A stretch of DNA of 43,740 bases. Source: Mycobacterium sp. 1465703.0 (lineage in GTDB: Bacteria > Actinomycetota > Actinomycetes > Mycobacteriales > Mycobacteriaceae). The notes under the pieces were generated by a model that was given only the letters and a program-made list of their open reading frames with translations, was not told where the DNA came from and did not search any database. The stretch's first letter is position 1, and each line of letters begins with the position of its first letter. A program made the translations under genes and the position numbers. The stretch is taken from the NCBI RefSeq assembly GCF_001672975.1, contig NZ_LZKU01000060.1, forward strand, positions 1-43,740, in the 5' to 3' direction. This document shows, piece by piece, positions 9,048 through 17,299 of the stretch.

Positions 9048-9437
9048 TCAGGCCGGCGGGAGTCGGCGTGACATCTGCAGGAGTGCCAGTCGCCAGTTCC
9101 CCTCGCTACGGATCCAGACACGGCTCGCTGCTGCCTGCATGACAAATGGTGGGGCGCCTGCAGTTAACTCGAACTCCCATTCTTGGATGCAAGCCACGGT
9201 CGCCGCATCACCGAACTCGTGGATGGTAGGGGCGTGAGACCTGACGCGACCGGGCCTGGGCCTGGCATTTGCCTGCGCGACGAACTGTTCAGCGTTGTCG
9301 ATGGCGCCAACGGGACCGTGCACCGCGACGAACTGTGGATGCAATAGGTCGAGCATTTCCTGTCCAGTCGCCGCTGTGAACGCCTGTGCCCACGCTTCCT
9401 CGGCCTGCTCAACCGTTGCGAAAGTGCCAGTGGTCAA
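9048..9437 (-). CDS. NTF2-like/SnoaL-like small protein (paralogue A)
   Basis: A 129-residue single-domain protein of the nuclear-transport-factor-2 fold, used by many small isomerases, hydratases and binding proteins. Recognisable features are the N-terminal helix with EEAWAQAF, then HPQFVAVHGPVGAI, the central ACIQEWEFEL strand and the C-terminal SRVWIRSEGNWRLALLQM. It begins with TTG 9437, preceded by GGAGAGGAG nine bases upstream; no ATG fits. It is close to a second gene of exactly the same length at 21263-21652, with roughly half of residues shared and also TTG-initiated. It is the first gene of the mdlC transcript, so a role in handling a benzoylformate-pathway intermediate is inferred, but no catalytic residue can be assigned. 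Confidence 0.75.
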   Translation of the reverse strand: MTTGTFATVEQAEEAWAQAFTAATGQEMLDLLHPQFVAVHGPVGAIDNAEQFVAQANARPRPGRVRSHAPTIHEFGDAATVACIQEWEFELTAGAPPFVMQAAASRVWIRSEGNWRLALLQMSRRLPPA

Positions 9438-9577
9438 TGTTGTTTCTCCTCTCCGACAACTGAAGTACGGCCCGGACCCCGCCAGTGCAGGCGCGACGCC
9501 GGTCCCGCGACTACCACCGCTACGGATCGCACCCTTGTCGCAGGGTATTCATGTGGGTTGATCCACGAGGACGCACG

Positions 9578-9611
9578 GATAAGGTCATATCTTATCTGAT
9601 GAACGTTCATC
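9578..9611. promoter_or_regulatory. Two adjacent dyads in the NTF2-mdlC promoter region
   Basis: Upstream of the TTG start at 9437 (minus strand) are two perfect inverted repeats. GATAAG (9578-9583) and CTTATC (9591-9596) are separated by seven bases. GATGAAC/GTTCATC form a contiguous 14-bp palindrome at 9598-9611. The region is AT-rich compared with the surrounding DNA. Such paired dyads are typical of dimeric repressor sites. No regulator gene is adjacent, so the cognate protein is unknown. Confidence 0.45.
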
Positions 9612-9662
9612 GCACGATATTCCGTTCACTCAATCACGGCAATCGGCCGCGGCCGAGTGCTT

Positions 9663-10883
9663 TCAATACCCAATCGGCAAGCCGGCGTAGTTTTCCGCCA
9701 GGTCCGCCGACCCCGAACGACTGGTTGCAACCCAAGCCAATTGGGACACCTGCAATCGGGCGTCGAACGAATTCATTCCCCCGGCCGTGTCGCCGACGTG
9801 CAGCATGGTGGTCATCCACCACGAAAAGTGCGTGCACCGCCAGACTCGGCGCAACGCCGTTTCGCTGTAAGCGTCGGCCAGCGAAGAGTCGTCCTTGCGC
9901 AGCAGTGCGGTGAGCGCAGGAGCCAACAGCGCGACGTCGGCCACCGCGAGGTTGAGGCCTTTTGCGCCAGCAGGTGGCACCGTGTGAGCGGCATCGCCCG
10001 CCAAGAACAGCCGGCCGTATCGCATCGGGCTTTGCACGCGGCTGCGCATGGGCAGGACGCTTTTGTTGGTGATCGGTCCCGGAGTGAGCTCCCACCCGTC
10101 GTGTCCGTGACCCAGCCTGACCCTGAGCGCATCCCAGATCCGTTCATCGGACCATGACGTCAAATCGGCGTCGTTGGGCACCTGTAAATACAACCGACTC
10201 ACATGCCTGGACCGCATGGAGTGCAGTGCGAAGCCATCGGGGTGCCAGGCATAGATCAGATCGTCGGTTGACGGCACTACGTCGGCGAGAATGCCGAGCC
10301 AGGAATAGGGATAGTCATGCGCCCACGTTTGGCGGACCTTGTCCGGTATGGCCGCGCGGCTCGGCCCGTGTGACCCGTCGCAGCCGGCAATGACCGCGGC
10401 ATCGACGCGGACCAGCTTGCCCTGCGCATCGGCGAACGTGACATACGGTGCGTCGCTCTCGACATCGTGGAGAACCGTGTCGGTGACACCGTAGAACGCC
10501 GGCTGGCCGTCGGCCTCTCGCGCGGCGACCAGGTCCTTCGTCACTTCAGTCTGCCCATAAACCCATACACTTCGTCCGACCAAATCGACGAAGTCGAGAT
10601 GATGGCGTTCGCCAGGCCATTGAAGGTAAATTCCCCTGTGCTCCAGTCCTTCTCGACGTAGTCGGTCGCCCAGGCCGACTTCATCGAGGAGGTTCACCGT
10701 CGACTGTTCAAGGATGCCCGCGCGAATTCGCGACAGCACGTATTCCTGCGAACGGGTTTCGACAATCACCGACTCGACGCCTTCGGCGCTGAGTAGATGT
10801 GACAACAAGAGCCCGGCAGGACCGGCGCCGACAATCACCACTTGCGTGCGCATGCGGGGTAAGGAATCGGTTGTCATAGACAT
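9663..10883 (-). CDS. pobA: 4-hydroxybenzoate 3-monooxygenase
   Basis: A FAD-dependent aromatic hydroxylase that converts 4-hydroxybenzoate to protocatechuate with NAD(P)H and O2. It has the FAD GxGxxG motif (VGAGPAG), the central GCDGSHG motif and the GDAAHTVPPAGAKGLN motif. Counting from the internal ATG at 10853 (MRTQVV), Y201, S212, R214 and Y222 fall at the same numbers as the substrate-binding residues of the Pseudomonas fluorescens enzyme, and the C-terminal ENYAGLP matches its ENYVGLP. The ATG at 10883 gives 406 residues, the one at 10853 gives 396, nearer the usual 394; neither has a strong ribosome-binding site. It is the last gene of the pca operon, 13 bases after pcaC. Confidence 0.93.
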   Translation of the reverse strand: MSMTTDSLPRMRTQVVIVGAGPAGLLLSHLLSAEGVESVIVETRSQEYVLSRIRAGILEQSTVNLLDEVGLGDRLRREGLEHRGIYLQWPGERHHLDFVDLVGRSVWVYGQTEVTKDLVAAREADGQPAFYGVTDTVLHDVESDAPYVTFADAQGKLVRVDAAVIAGCDGSHGPSRAAIPDKVRQTWAHDYPYSWLGILADVVPSTDDLIYAWHPDGFALHSMRSRHVSRLYLQVPNDADLTSWSDERIWDALRVRLGHGHDGWELTPGPITNKSVLPMRSRVQSPMRYGRLFLAGDAAHTVPPAGAKGLNLAVADVALLAPALTALLRKDDSSLADAYSETALRRVWRCTHFSWWMTTMLHVGDTAGGMNSFDARLQVSQLAWVATSRSGSADLAENYAGLPIGY

Positions 10884-10896
10884 GATTTCGTAGTCT

Positions 10897-11292
10897 TCAC
10901 GACGTCTGGTCGCCCTCCAGATCGGTGAATACTTCCTGCGCGATCCGAAACGCGGTGTTGGCATCGGGCACTCCGCAGTAAACGGCGTTTTGGAGCAGAA
11001 TTTCCTTGATCTCATCACCTGATAAGCCGTTGCGCAGCGCCGCATGGAGATGCATGGCCAGTTCGGCGTGGTGCCCACGGGCGATCAGAGCCGTCAGCGT
11101 GATAATCGATCGGGAGCGCAGATCCAGCCCCGGTCGGGTCCAGATGGTTCCCCACGCGTATTCGGTAATCAATTGCTGAAAGTCCGCCGTCAGATGACTG
11201 ATCGTGGCGTTGGCTCGATCGACATGCTCATCGCCGAGCACGGCACGACGCACCCTCATCCCGCGTTCAAAGCGACTGTCCCCATTGGTCAT
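10897..11292 (-). CDS. pcaC: 4-carboxymuconolactone decarboxylase
   Basis: A 131-residue protein of the CMD/AhpD-like family that converts gamma-carboxymuconolactone to 3-oxoadipate enol-lactone. Characteristic segments are FERGMRVRRAVLGDEHV at the N-terminus, TEYAWGTIWTRPGLD, the helix RSIITLTALIARGHHAELAM (RGHxxEL is the family core) and EIKEILLQNAVYCGVPDAN near the C-terminus. The length matches stand-alone PcaC; it is not fused to PcaD as in the pcaL genes of some actinobacteria. Its ATG overlaps the pcaD stop by four bases. Confidence 0.93.
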   Translation of the reverse strand: MTNGDSRFERGMRVRRAVLGDEHVDRANATISHLTADFQQLITEYAWGTIWTRPGLDLRSRSIITLTALIARGHHAELAMHLHAALRNGLSGDEIKEILLQNAVYCGVPDANTAFRIAQEVFTDLEGDQTS

Positions 11293-12074
11293 CGAGGAGC
11301 CCTCTCAAGTAAAGATGTGACCAGCTGAGCAATCCGTCTAGGCCTTTCCGCCGGGGGCAGGTGTGCGGCACACGGCAGCTCGATAAAGGTGCCATCACGG
11401 ACACGCGTTCCCAGTTCGAGCAACGATTTCGGCGGCGTGGCGACGTCACATGAGCCTGCGATCGCCAGAACCGGGACCTTGATGCGTGCCAGTCGGTCGC
11501 GTACGTCGAATTCCGCGAGCGCCTCACAACACATCGCGTAACTTTCAGCGTCAGCATTCCGCAGTGATTCGAGCAAAGCAGTCACTCTCTGGGGTTCGCG
11601 TTCGTCGAATCCCGGTGCGAACCAACGCTGTCGCGCCATTTGCAGCATCGCGGCCGTACCTTCGGAACGGACGCGTTGCGCGCGCGCTCGCCAATCAGCA
11701 GCTGCGCCAATCACCGCACCCGTGCAGATCAACGCCGCCGCCGAGACACGGCTAGGGGCGTCGAGCAATAAGTGGAGGCCCACTGCTCCGCCAATAGACA
11801 CGCCGGCATAGGCGAATGTCCCGGCACCCCATTCGGACTCGATTGTTGCGGCCACCGCTTTTCCCACATCGGCGATGGTGAAGGGCGCGCGCAGTGAGAC
11901 ACTGGCACCGTGTCCCGGCAGATCCCATCCGACGACGCAATGGGTCTCGCCGAGCAGCTGCGCCGCTGAGGTCCACAATGCCGCAACCGAAGTACCGAGT
12001 GACGGGCCGACAACCAAAAGCGGTAAATGGTCCGCTCCAGCCAAATGAGTACACGCGATTCGAGGCACGGTCAT
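11289..12074 (-). CDS. pcaD: 3-oxoadipate enol-lactonase (alpha/beta hydrolase)
   Basis: A 261-residue alpha/beta-hydrolase that opens 3-oxoadipate enol-lactone to 3-oxoadipate. The nucleophile elbow GVSIGG gives S93; D210 (AGSCDVATPP) and H238 (CAAHLPP) complete a triad. The DLPGHG motif (51-56) is typical of enol-lactonases. It overlaps pcaC by four bases and pcaB by four bases, consistent with a coupled operon. Identification rests on both the fold and its position between pcaB and pcaC. Confidence 0.9.
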   Translation of the reverse strand: MTVPRIACTHLAGADHLPLLVVGPSLGTSVAALWTSAAQLLGETHCVVGWDLPGHGASVSLRAPFTIADVGKAVAATIESEWGAGTFAYAGVSIGGAVGLHLLLDAPSRVSAAALICTGAVIGAAADWRARAQRVRSEGTAAMLQMARQRWFAPGFDEREPQRVTALLESLRNADAESYAMCCEALAEFDVRDRLARIKVPVLAIAGSCDVATPPKSLLELGTRVRDGTFIELPCAAHLPPAERPRRIAQLVTSLLERAPR

Positions 12075-13300
12075 GACTTATCCTTCAACAGGTGCTGTAC
12101 CCGGTCGACCGCCTCGTCGATTACCCTATCCGCAGCACCTCGATACGATGCCGACGGCGGCATGCCCACCATCTCGGCAATACTGTGCTGTTCTGCGAGC
12201 ACTCCATCATCGGCAAGATGCTCCGCCATCCGCGTGGGGTCGACCTGAATGTCGCGGAGGAGCTCCGTGCATTGCGAGCCCGCGACGAGGGTGCGCCGCG
12301 CCAACGTTCTGAGCGTGTCCCATTCGGCATGCCAGGCACCATCGGGTCGCTCGTCATTGGCAAGAGCAGCCGACGTATGCAGCGTTGCCGCCAGGGCTGG
12401 GGAGGCGATCGCGGCACGTCGAATCAATATGGACAGCACTGGATTTTGCTTTTGTGGCATGGTTGACGATCTGCCGCGGCCAGCAGACATCAATTCGCTG
12501 ACCTCCCCGATTTCAGGCCGGGACAGGGTAACCAGGTCAGCTGCGATGCGGCCCCAAGCGTCAGTGCAGCCGGCGAAGGCATCGGCAGCTTCCGTCACCA
12601 CAGATCGCGAGGTATGCCATGGCGAGCTGAACGAAAGACCCAATGCGTCGGCAACATCATGGACCAGGTCAAGAGCGATCGCTGCGGCGTCGCCGGGTAT
12701 TGCCCGCAACGTCGCCAGCTCGGCCGTGGCTGCGAGGGTTCCGGCCGCTCCTCCGATCTGCACTGGCGTGGAGGCTGTATTCAGCCTGCGGTAGGCATCA
12801 AGGAGCCCGCCTAGCCAAACCGACACCTTCACGCCAAAGGTGGTCGGAATCGCGTGCTGCGTAAGGGTTCGCGCAACCATGGGCGTGTTGCGATGCTTGT
12901 CAGCCAGCGTTGCCAAAACCGAAACTTGTTGCAGGAGATGACCTTGCAATTCGGTGATGACCGCGCGGACGGACATGATCAGCGAGGTATCGATGACGTC
13001 TTGACTGGTGAGTCCGCGATGAATCCAGCGGCGCGCGTGCTCCGGCGCTTGTTCGCGCAACAACCCGACCAGCTCGATCACGGGGTTGCCGCAGGCCTCG
13101 GCGCTGACGGCCAGTCGAGCACAGGCATCGGCCGAAAGCATTTCTTGGAGATCGATTTCGACCAATTGCTTGGGAGCGAGGTCGTGTGCGGCCAGCGCGT
13201 GCAACCACGCTGTTTCGACGGCGACCATGGCACGCAGTATCGCGGAATCCGTCATGAGACTTCCCGCTCGGTGCTCACCCGGCCAGAGCAGGTTTGTCAT
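12071..13300 (-). CDS. pcaB: 3-carboxy-cis,cis-muconate cycloisomerase
   Basis: A 409-residue member of the fumarase/aspartase superfamily that lactonises 3-carboxy-cis,cis-muconate. The N-terminal LLWPGEHRAGSLMTD is typical of PcaB, GLTSQDVIDT lies at 96-105, and the family signature appears as GRGRSSTMPQKQNP, containing the catalytic-loop serine. Start ATG 13300 overlaps the pcaG stop by four bases and the stop overlaps pcaD by four bases. Confidence 0.93.
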   Translation of the reverse strand: MTNLLWPGEHRAGSLMTDSAILRAMVAVETAWLHALAAHDLAPKQLVEIDLQEMLSADACARLAVSAEACGNPVIELVGLLREQAPEHARRWIHRGLTSQDVIDTSLIMSVRAVITELQGHLLQQVSVLATLADKHRNTPMVARTLTQHAIPTTFGVKVSVWLGGLLDAYRRLNTASTPVQIGGAAGTLAATAELATLRAIPGDAAAIALDLVHDVADALGLSFSSPWHTSRSVVTEAADAFAGCTDAWGRIAADLVTLSRPEIGEVSELMSAGRGRSSTMPQKQNPVLSILIRRAAIASPALAATLHTSAALANDERPDGAWHAEWDTLRTLARRTLVAGSQCTELLRDIQVDPTRMAEHLADDGVLAEQHSIAEMVGMPPSASYRGAADRVIDEAVDRVQHLLKDKS

Positions 13301-13851
13301 CCGTCGACGAACCTGAGAAATGTGGTCTCGTCGTCGCCCTGCAGCCGAATATCGAACCGATACCCGTCAGACTCTGCGACGCAGAAGAGGGTTCGTCGGC
13401 GCTCCTGAGTCAAATCGCACAGCAACGGATCCGTCTCGAGACCGTCCCCAGGCAGATACGCACGGGTGAATAGCCTGTCCAATAGTCCGCGGGCGAAGAC
13501 AGTCAGCGCGAAGAAGGGCGGACGCCCAGGGATGACGGCACCGGGCGCTACGGTGGTAAAGGTGTAATTCCCGCTGGCATCGGTTGCGCAGCGGCCCCAG
13601 CCGGTAAACGTCCATCCGTTGCGGTGCAGGGATCCGGGCTGTGACATCACGTGTCCCGCGCTGTCGGGCTGCCACAACTCGATCAGCGCATCGGGTACCG
13701 GCCGGCCCGCGCCGTCGTAAACACCTCCGTGCAAGCGGATAGCCTCTGGCCGTCCAGGCATCGCCAGGCAGTTATCGTCGGGAAACTCCATCGCGTAGCG
13801 GAAGAACGGGCCCACCGTCTGCCCTGGGGTCAGCAGATGACTAGCCATCAT
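13297..13851 (-). CDS. pcaG: Protocatechuate 3,4-dioxygenase, alpha subunit
   Basis: A 184-residue alpha subunit of the intradiol ring-cleavage dioxygenase. It shows the LTPGQTVGPFF signature, then IRLHGGVYDGAGRPVPDALIE (the intradiol beta-sandwich start) and LFTRAYLPGD. As expected for PcaG, the iron-ligand Tyr/His set of the beta subunit is missing. ATG 13851 or the adjacent ATG 13848 could start translation. The start overlaps the pcaH stop and the end overlaps pcaB. Confidence 0.93.
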   Translation of the reverse strand: MMASHLLTPGQTVGPFFRYAMEFPDDNCLAMPGRPEAIRLHGGVYDGAGRPVPDALIELWQPDSAGHVMSQPGSLHRNGWTFTGWGRCATDASGNYTFTTVAPGAVIPGRPPFFALTVFARGLLDRLFTRAYLPGDGLETDPLLCDLTQERRRTLFCVAESDGYRFDIRLQGDDETTFLRFVDG

Positions 13852-14647
13852 CGTCGCCGTTTTCCATCCAGGTCTGTCGCCCTCCGTTCAGCACGATGTC
13901 CCACCGGTATCCCGTTGCAAACTCCGATACCGAGATGTCGTGGTCGTAGTGGGCGATCAGCCGATCGCGTGCGGCGGGGTCGCGAACCGACTGCGCGATC
14001 GGGTCCAACGCCATCAGTGGATCACCCGGGAAGTACATCTGCGTGACGAGACGCTGACTGAATAACCTTCCGAAAACGGAGAAATGGATGTGCGCGGGAC
14101 GCCATGCATTGTAATGATTGCGCCACGGATAGGGTCCCGGCTTGACTGTGAGAAAGCGGAAGGTGCCGTCGGGGCCAGTCAGACACCGACCCTGCCCGGT
14201 GAAATTGGGATCCAGGGGTGCTGGGTGCTGGTCTCCTTGGTGAATGTAGCGGCCGGCGGCATTCGCCTGCCATATTTCAATCAGTTGCCCGGTGAGTGGG
14301 CGTCCGCGCCCGTCGATGACGCGGCCGGCGACGATGATCCGCTCTCCCAGGGGTGGGCCGGAGTGCCCGATGGTCAGATCAGCGTCAAGCCGCGAAACGT
14401 CCTGATCCCCAAAACACGGTGACCACCGCTCGATCCCCTCCGGGTTCACTTCGTGCAGAGCGGCTTTGGGGTGCCGCAGGATGGCGCTTCGATAGGGCGG
14501 GTAATCGATGCGGGGTTCAAACTCGGATCGGCCGCCGCCTTCCCACTCCGCTGCGATTTCGCGTATCTCGGCGGAGATTTCACCCTGAGATACCAATCCA
14601 TGGTGCAGCGCCACGCTGTTCATGAAACGTGACAATAAGCGCACCAC
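13841..14647 (-). CDS. pcaH: Protocatechuate 3,4-dioxygenase, beta subunit
   Basis: The iron-binding subunit, which cleaves protocatechuate to 3-carboxy-cis,cis-muconate. Counting from GTG 14647, the four Fe(III) ligands are Y134 (AGRYIHQGD), Y173 (GPYPWRN), H186 and H188 (RPAHIHFS). The spacing (39, 13 and 15) equals that of the Pseudomonas enzyme's Y408/Y447/H460/H462. The start is uncertain: GTG 14647 gives 268 residues and ATG 14623 gives 260, neither with a clear ribosome-binding site. It is the first gene of pcaHGBDC-pobA and diverges from an IclR regulator 72 bases away. Confidence 0.94.
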   Translation of the reverse strand: MVRLLSRFMNSVALHHGLVSQGEISAEIREIAAEWEGGGRSEFEPRIDYPPYRSAILRHPKAALHEVNPEGIERWSPCFGDQDVSRLDADLTIGHSGPPLGERIIVAGRVIDGRGRPLTGQLIEIWQANAAGRYIHQGDQHPAPLDPNFTGQGRCLTGPDGTFRFLTVKPGPYPWRNHYNAWRPAHIHFSVFGRLFSQRLVTQMYFPGDPLMALDPIAQSVRDPAARDRLIAHYDHDISVSEFATGYRWDIVLNGGRQTWMENGDDDG

Positions 14648-14719
14648 CGCCGAGGGTCCCAGGCTAGACTTCCACTCAGTAGAAGAGTTTCATCAGACGC
14701 CAGCATGTGGAGGTGATGT
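14648..14719. promoter_or_regulatory. pcaH-iclR divergent promoter region
   Basis: A 72-bp gap separates the divergent pcaH and IclR genes. It contains an imperfect inverted repeat, CTTC at 14669-14672 and GAAG at 14682-14685, nine bases apart, at about the centre. A GGAGG ribosome-binding site at 14709-14713 serves the regulator. PcaR/PobR-type IclR proteins normally bind such gaps. The exact operator is inferred. Confidence 0.45.
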
Positions 14720-15487
14720 GTGGCGGGAAACGCCTCACAACCCGGTTCGACTGTGGCATCCCGATTGCTGGCCCTGCTCGGATCATTCGATACCGGGCAT
14801 CGACAGCTCGGTCTCACCGAAATAGCCAGGCGCGCGCAAATCCCGCTGCCGACCGCGCACCGCCTAGTAAAGGAACTCGAGGTATGGGGAGCTTTGGTCC
14901 GACGACCGACCGGCGACTACGTGGTCGGACGACGGCTTTGGGACATCGGCCTTCTGGCCCCGGTGCAGACCGGTCTGCGTGAGATAGCTTCACCATTCCT
15001 GCACGATCTATATGGAGCGACGCTTGCCACAGTGCACATCGCAGTCCGCGACGGCGACAAGGCCCTTTACCTGGACCGGCTCGCCGGCCATACCTCAGTG
15101 CCGGTAGTCAGCACTATCGGAAGCCGGCTCCCGCTCCATGCGACCGCAGTGGGCAAAGTATTGCTGGCATACGCACCGCCGACCGTTCAAAAACGTATCT
15201 TGGGCCATCTGACTCGGATCACCCCGCACACCATCGCTCACCGCGGCGTCCTGTCCACTCAGCTCGAGCGCGTGCGGCGCGACGGATACGCCACCACCAT
15301 CGAAGAGATGTCGCCTGGCGCTTGCTCAGTAGCCGTTCCAGTCTTTCACGGCGACGAAGTTGTTGCCGCGCTGGGATTCGTCATGCCCTCACTCAGGGGC
15401 TCCCGGACAAGGTTGGTGGCAGCGCTCGATGTGGCAGCGCAGGGTATCTCGCGAAGCCTGTCGTCACAGGACAGGTCCGAGACGTAG
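14720..15487 (+). CDS. IclR-family transcriptional regulator of the pca/pob operon
   Basis: A 255-residue IclR-type regulator with an N-terminal winged helix-turn-helix (about residues 14-75, including LGLTEIARRAQIPLPTAHRLVKEL) and a C-terminal effector domain with RLPLHATAVGKVLLAY and GACSVAVPVF. GTG 14720 is six bases after GGAGG (14709-14713). Position divergent from pcaH makes it a PcaR/PobR-like controller responding to an aromatic intermediate (inference from context; I give no symbol because either specificity is possible). Confidence 0.88.
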   Translation: MAGNASQPGSTVASRLLALLGSFDTGHRQLGLTEIARRAQIPLPTAHRLVKELEVWGALVRRPTGDYVVGRRLWDIGLLAPVQTGLREIASPFLHDLYGATLATVHIAVRDGDKALYLDRLAGHTSVPVVSTIGSRLPLHATAVGKVLLAYAPPTVQKRILGHLTRITPHTIAHRGVLSTQLERVRRDGYATTIEEMSPGACSVAVPVFHGDEVVAALGFVMPSLRGSRTRLVAALDVAAQGISRSLSSQDRSET

Positions 15488-15795
15488 CGTGACGGCGTGA
15501 TGGTGGATCTCACCCAGGCAAAGACGTGCTCGGCAGAGACGGCTCGTAGTTCTTCGGGGGCAAGCGAAGGCCGTAGTCGATTCAATCGCTGATGTCCAGG
15601 CGGGCCGGGAATTGATACGACGCTCGGCATGGGTGAATTCCCACGGGGGCAACGCTTGTCATCCATGGAACGATACATCGATCATTACGGCGAAAGAACA
15701 GTGTGAAGCATTCAGCGGAACGATGACGGTGCGGCCACGTATGTCAACCGGACTAGTCGGGGGTTCATACCGCGTCGGGCAGGTCAGGGCTGGAC
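15488..15795. other. Gap between IclR and DUF3500 copy 3
   Basis: About 308 bases between convergent genes. Short open frames exist on both strands (for example minus strand 15678-15346) but none resembles a known protein. No convincing terminator hairpin with a U tract was seen. Confidence 0.5.
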
Positions 15796-17037
15796 TCAGA
15801 TCAGTCGCTGTGGGAGTGACGTGGCAGCCCGAACCAGTTGCACACCGTAGTCATTTCCGTTCGGAGTGCGAATCGTGGTGTGGACGTGGAATCGCTCGGG
15901 CTCCGGATTCGACAGAGCGAGACCGGCATGATGGTCGAATTCAACCATGATGACTGGGCTTTGGATGCGGTAGTAGAAGACGGCGTCATCTGCGGTGCCG
16001 CCGATCCAGCAGAACCAGGTGTCATCGAGGTGTCTGCGAACGTCGTTGATACGGGCGGCCAAAGGCCCAGGGGGCTGGTAATCGAGGAATAGCTCTACGA
16101 TTCGAACAAGTCGCTCACGCTGGCCGGGGGCGAGGTCGCGGGCATTGATCCCTTCGTAAGGGATAACTCGGTTGTCCTGGAAGCAACCTCCCAGGTGTAG
16201 TTCGTCGCCGAGAGCGATCCGGCCCGGCGGCATCTTGGGATCGCGCTTGTGGTGGAACAGGATCGCCTTGTCGGCTTGGTCGCGAGTGAGCGACTGGACA
16301 AGGTCCAGCCCGGCACGGTCCTGTTCGACGAAGACGATCGTGCCGGCATGCTCGCCCTCGTCGATTTCGTTGGGTTCTGCGCCGAAGAAGACTGGTGTGA
16401 AAACCTGCTGCTTGCCGAGAAACAGAACATTCAGGCACACATGGTGGCCCCAGAAGTTCCAGCCCCAAGGCTGGTGGAGCGACGGTGTGCCAAAGATGTT
16501 GATGTTGTAGCTGCCGACATTTATTGCGTTCGGGACGCCGACGATGTGACCCAGGAAGTCGTTAATCCGCATCAGGTCAACGATTTTTCGGTATCCTTTG
16601 TCGCTGACGCTTGCTTGAATAAGCGACATGACCAGCGCCAGCGTGGTGCTGTCTAAATCTTCCAGGCGAAGACCGTACGGCAGAAGGTAAAACTCCGGGT
16701 TCATCCATGCCCGCCAGACCCTGCTATCGAGGGGATGACAGATTTTCGTCCGGTCTTCAAGGGTCAGCGCTTTGAGCAGATTCTCCGCCGCCTCGGAAGC
16801 CTTGGCGGTGGGTGCGCCCTCGTCTGCCCCCAGCTCGAACAGCCCCTCGATGATGTTGCCGTCAGAACTGATGCCATTGAACGAAGTGCTCTCAAAGAGC
16901 TCCATCCAGTACTTGATGACGTCGCCCAGGACTGGTGTCTGCCGCATCACTTCGGCGTACTCCGTTGGGGTTAGTTTGTCGAGCCCGCTCAATAGGGGAT
17001 GTTGGGGATATACGAAGTCCCTGAAACGTGCCGTCAT
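15796..17037 (-). CDS. DUF3500 family protein (copy 3)
   Basis: A 413-residue intact DUF3500 protein. The same blocks as copy 1 are visible: PWGWNFWGHHVCLNVLF in the middle, then VFTPVFFGAEPNEI, SPVIMVEFDHHAGLAL and HVHTTIRTPNGNDYGVQLV at the C-terminus. Shared histidines (GHH, DHH/NHH-type and HVH) and the Glu in VEFD/IEYD are the best candidates for a metal or catalytic centre. It stands alone on the minus strand, 263 bases downstream of the enoyl-CoA hydratase homologue. Its last residues lack the His-rich tail of copy 1. Function unknown. Confidence 0.88.
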   Translation of the reverse strand: MTARFRDFVYPQHPLLSGLDKLTPTEYAEVMRQTPVLGDVIKYWMELFESTSFNGISSDGNIIEGLFELGADEGAPTAKASEAAENLLKALTLEDRTKICHPLDSRVWRAWMNPEFYLLPYGLRLEDLDSTTLALVMSLIQASVSDKGYRKIVDLMRINDFLGHIVGVPNAINVGSYNINIFGTPSLHQPWGWNFWGHHVCLNVLFLGKQQVFTPVFFGAEPNEIDEGEHAGTIVFVEQDRAGLDLVQSLTRDQADKAILFHHKRDPKMPPGRIALGDELHLGGCFQDNRVIPYEGINARDLAPGQRERLVRIVELFLDYQPPGPLAARINDVRRHLDDTWFCWIGGTADDAVFYYRIQSPVIMVEFDHHAGLALSNPEPERFHVHTTIRTPNGNDYGVQLVRAATSLPQRLI

Positions 17038-17299
17038 ACGCGTGGCCTTTTCGAGAAGTTGGTGGTCAATTCACTAACGTGACCTGGGGTCCGACTCACA
17101 GGTAATAAGTCCTCGATACGGAAGACACTACTGGTGGGTCTGGTTCGGTCGGCCACCCAAAACGGTCCTGGCACTCTGCGAAACGCCGGGCAGTAGGCCG
17201 GCTCCGAGCGGCTAGGCCGGTCCGTACCCGCGACATGGGGAGCATCAGCGCTGAGGGCGGGCGACCGCATGAGGGGAGGCGGCGCACCGAGGCAAGAGT

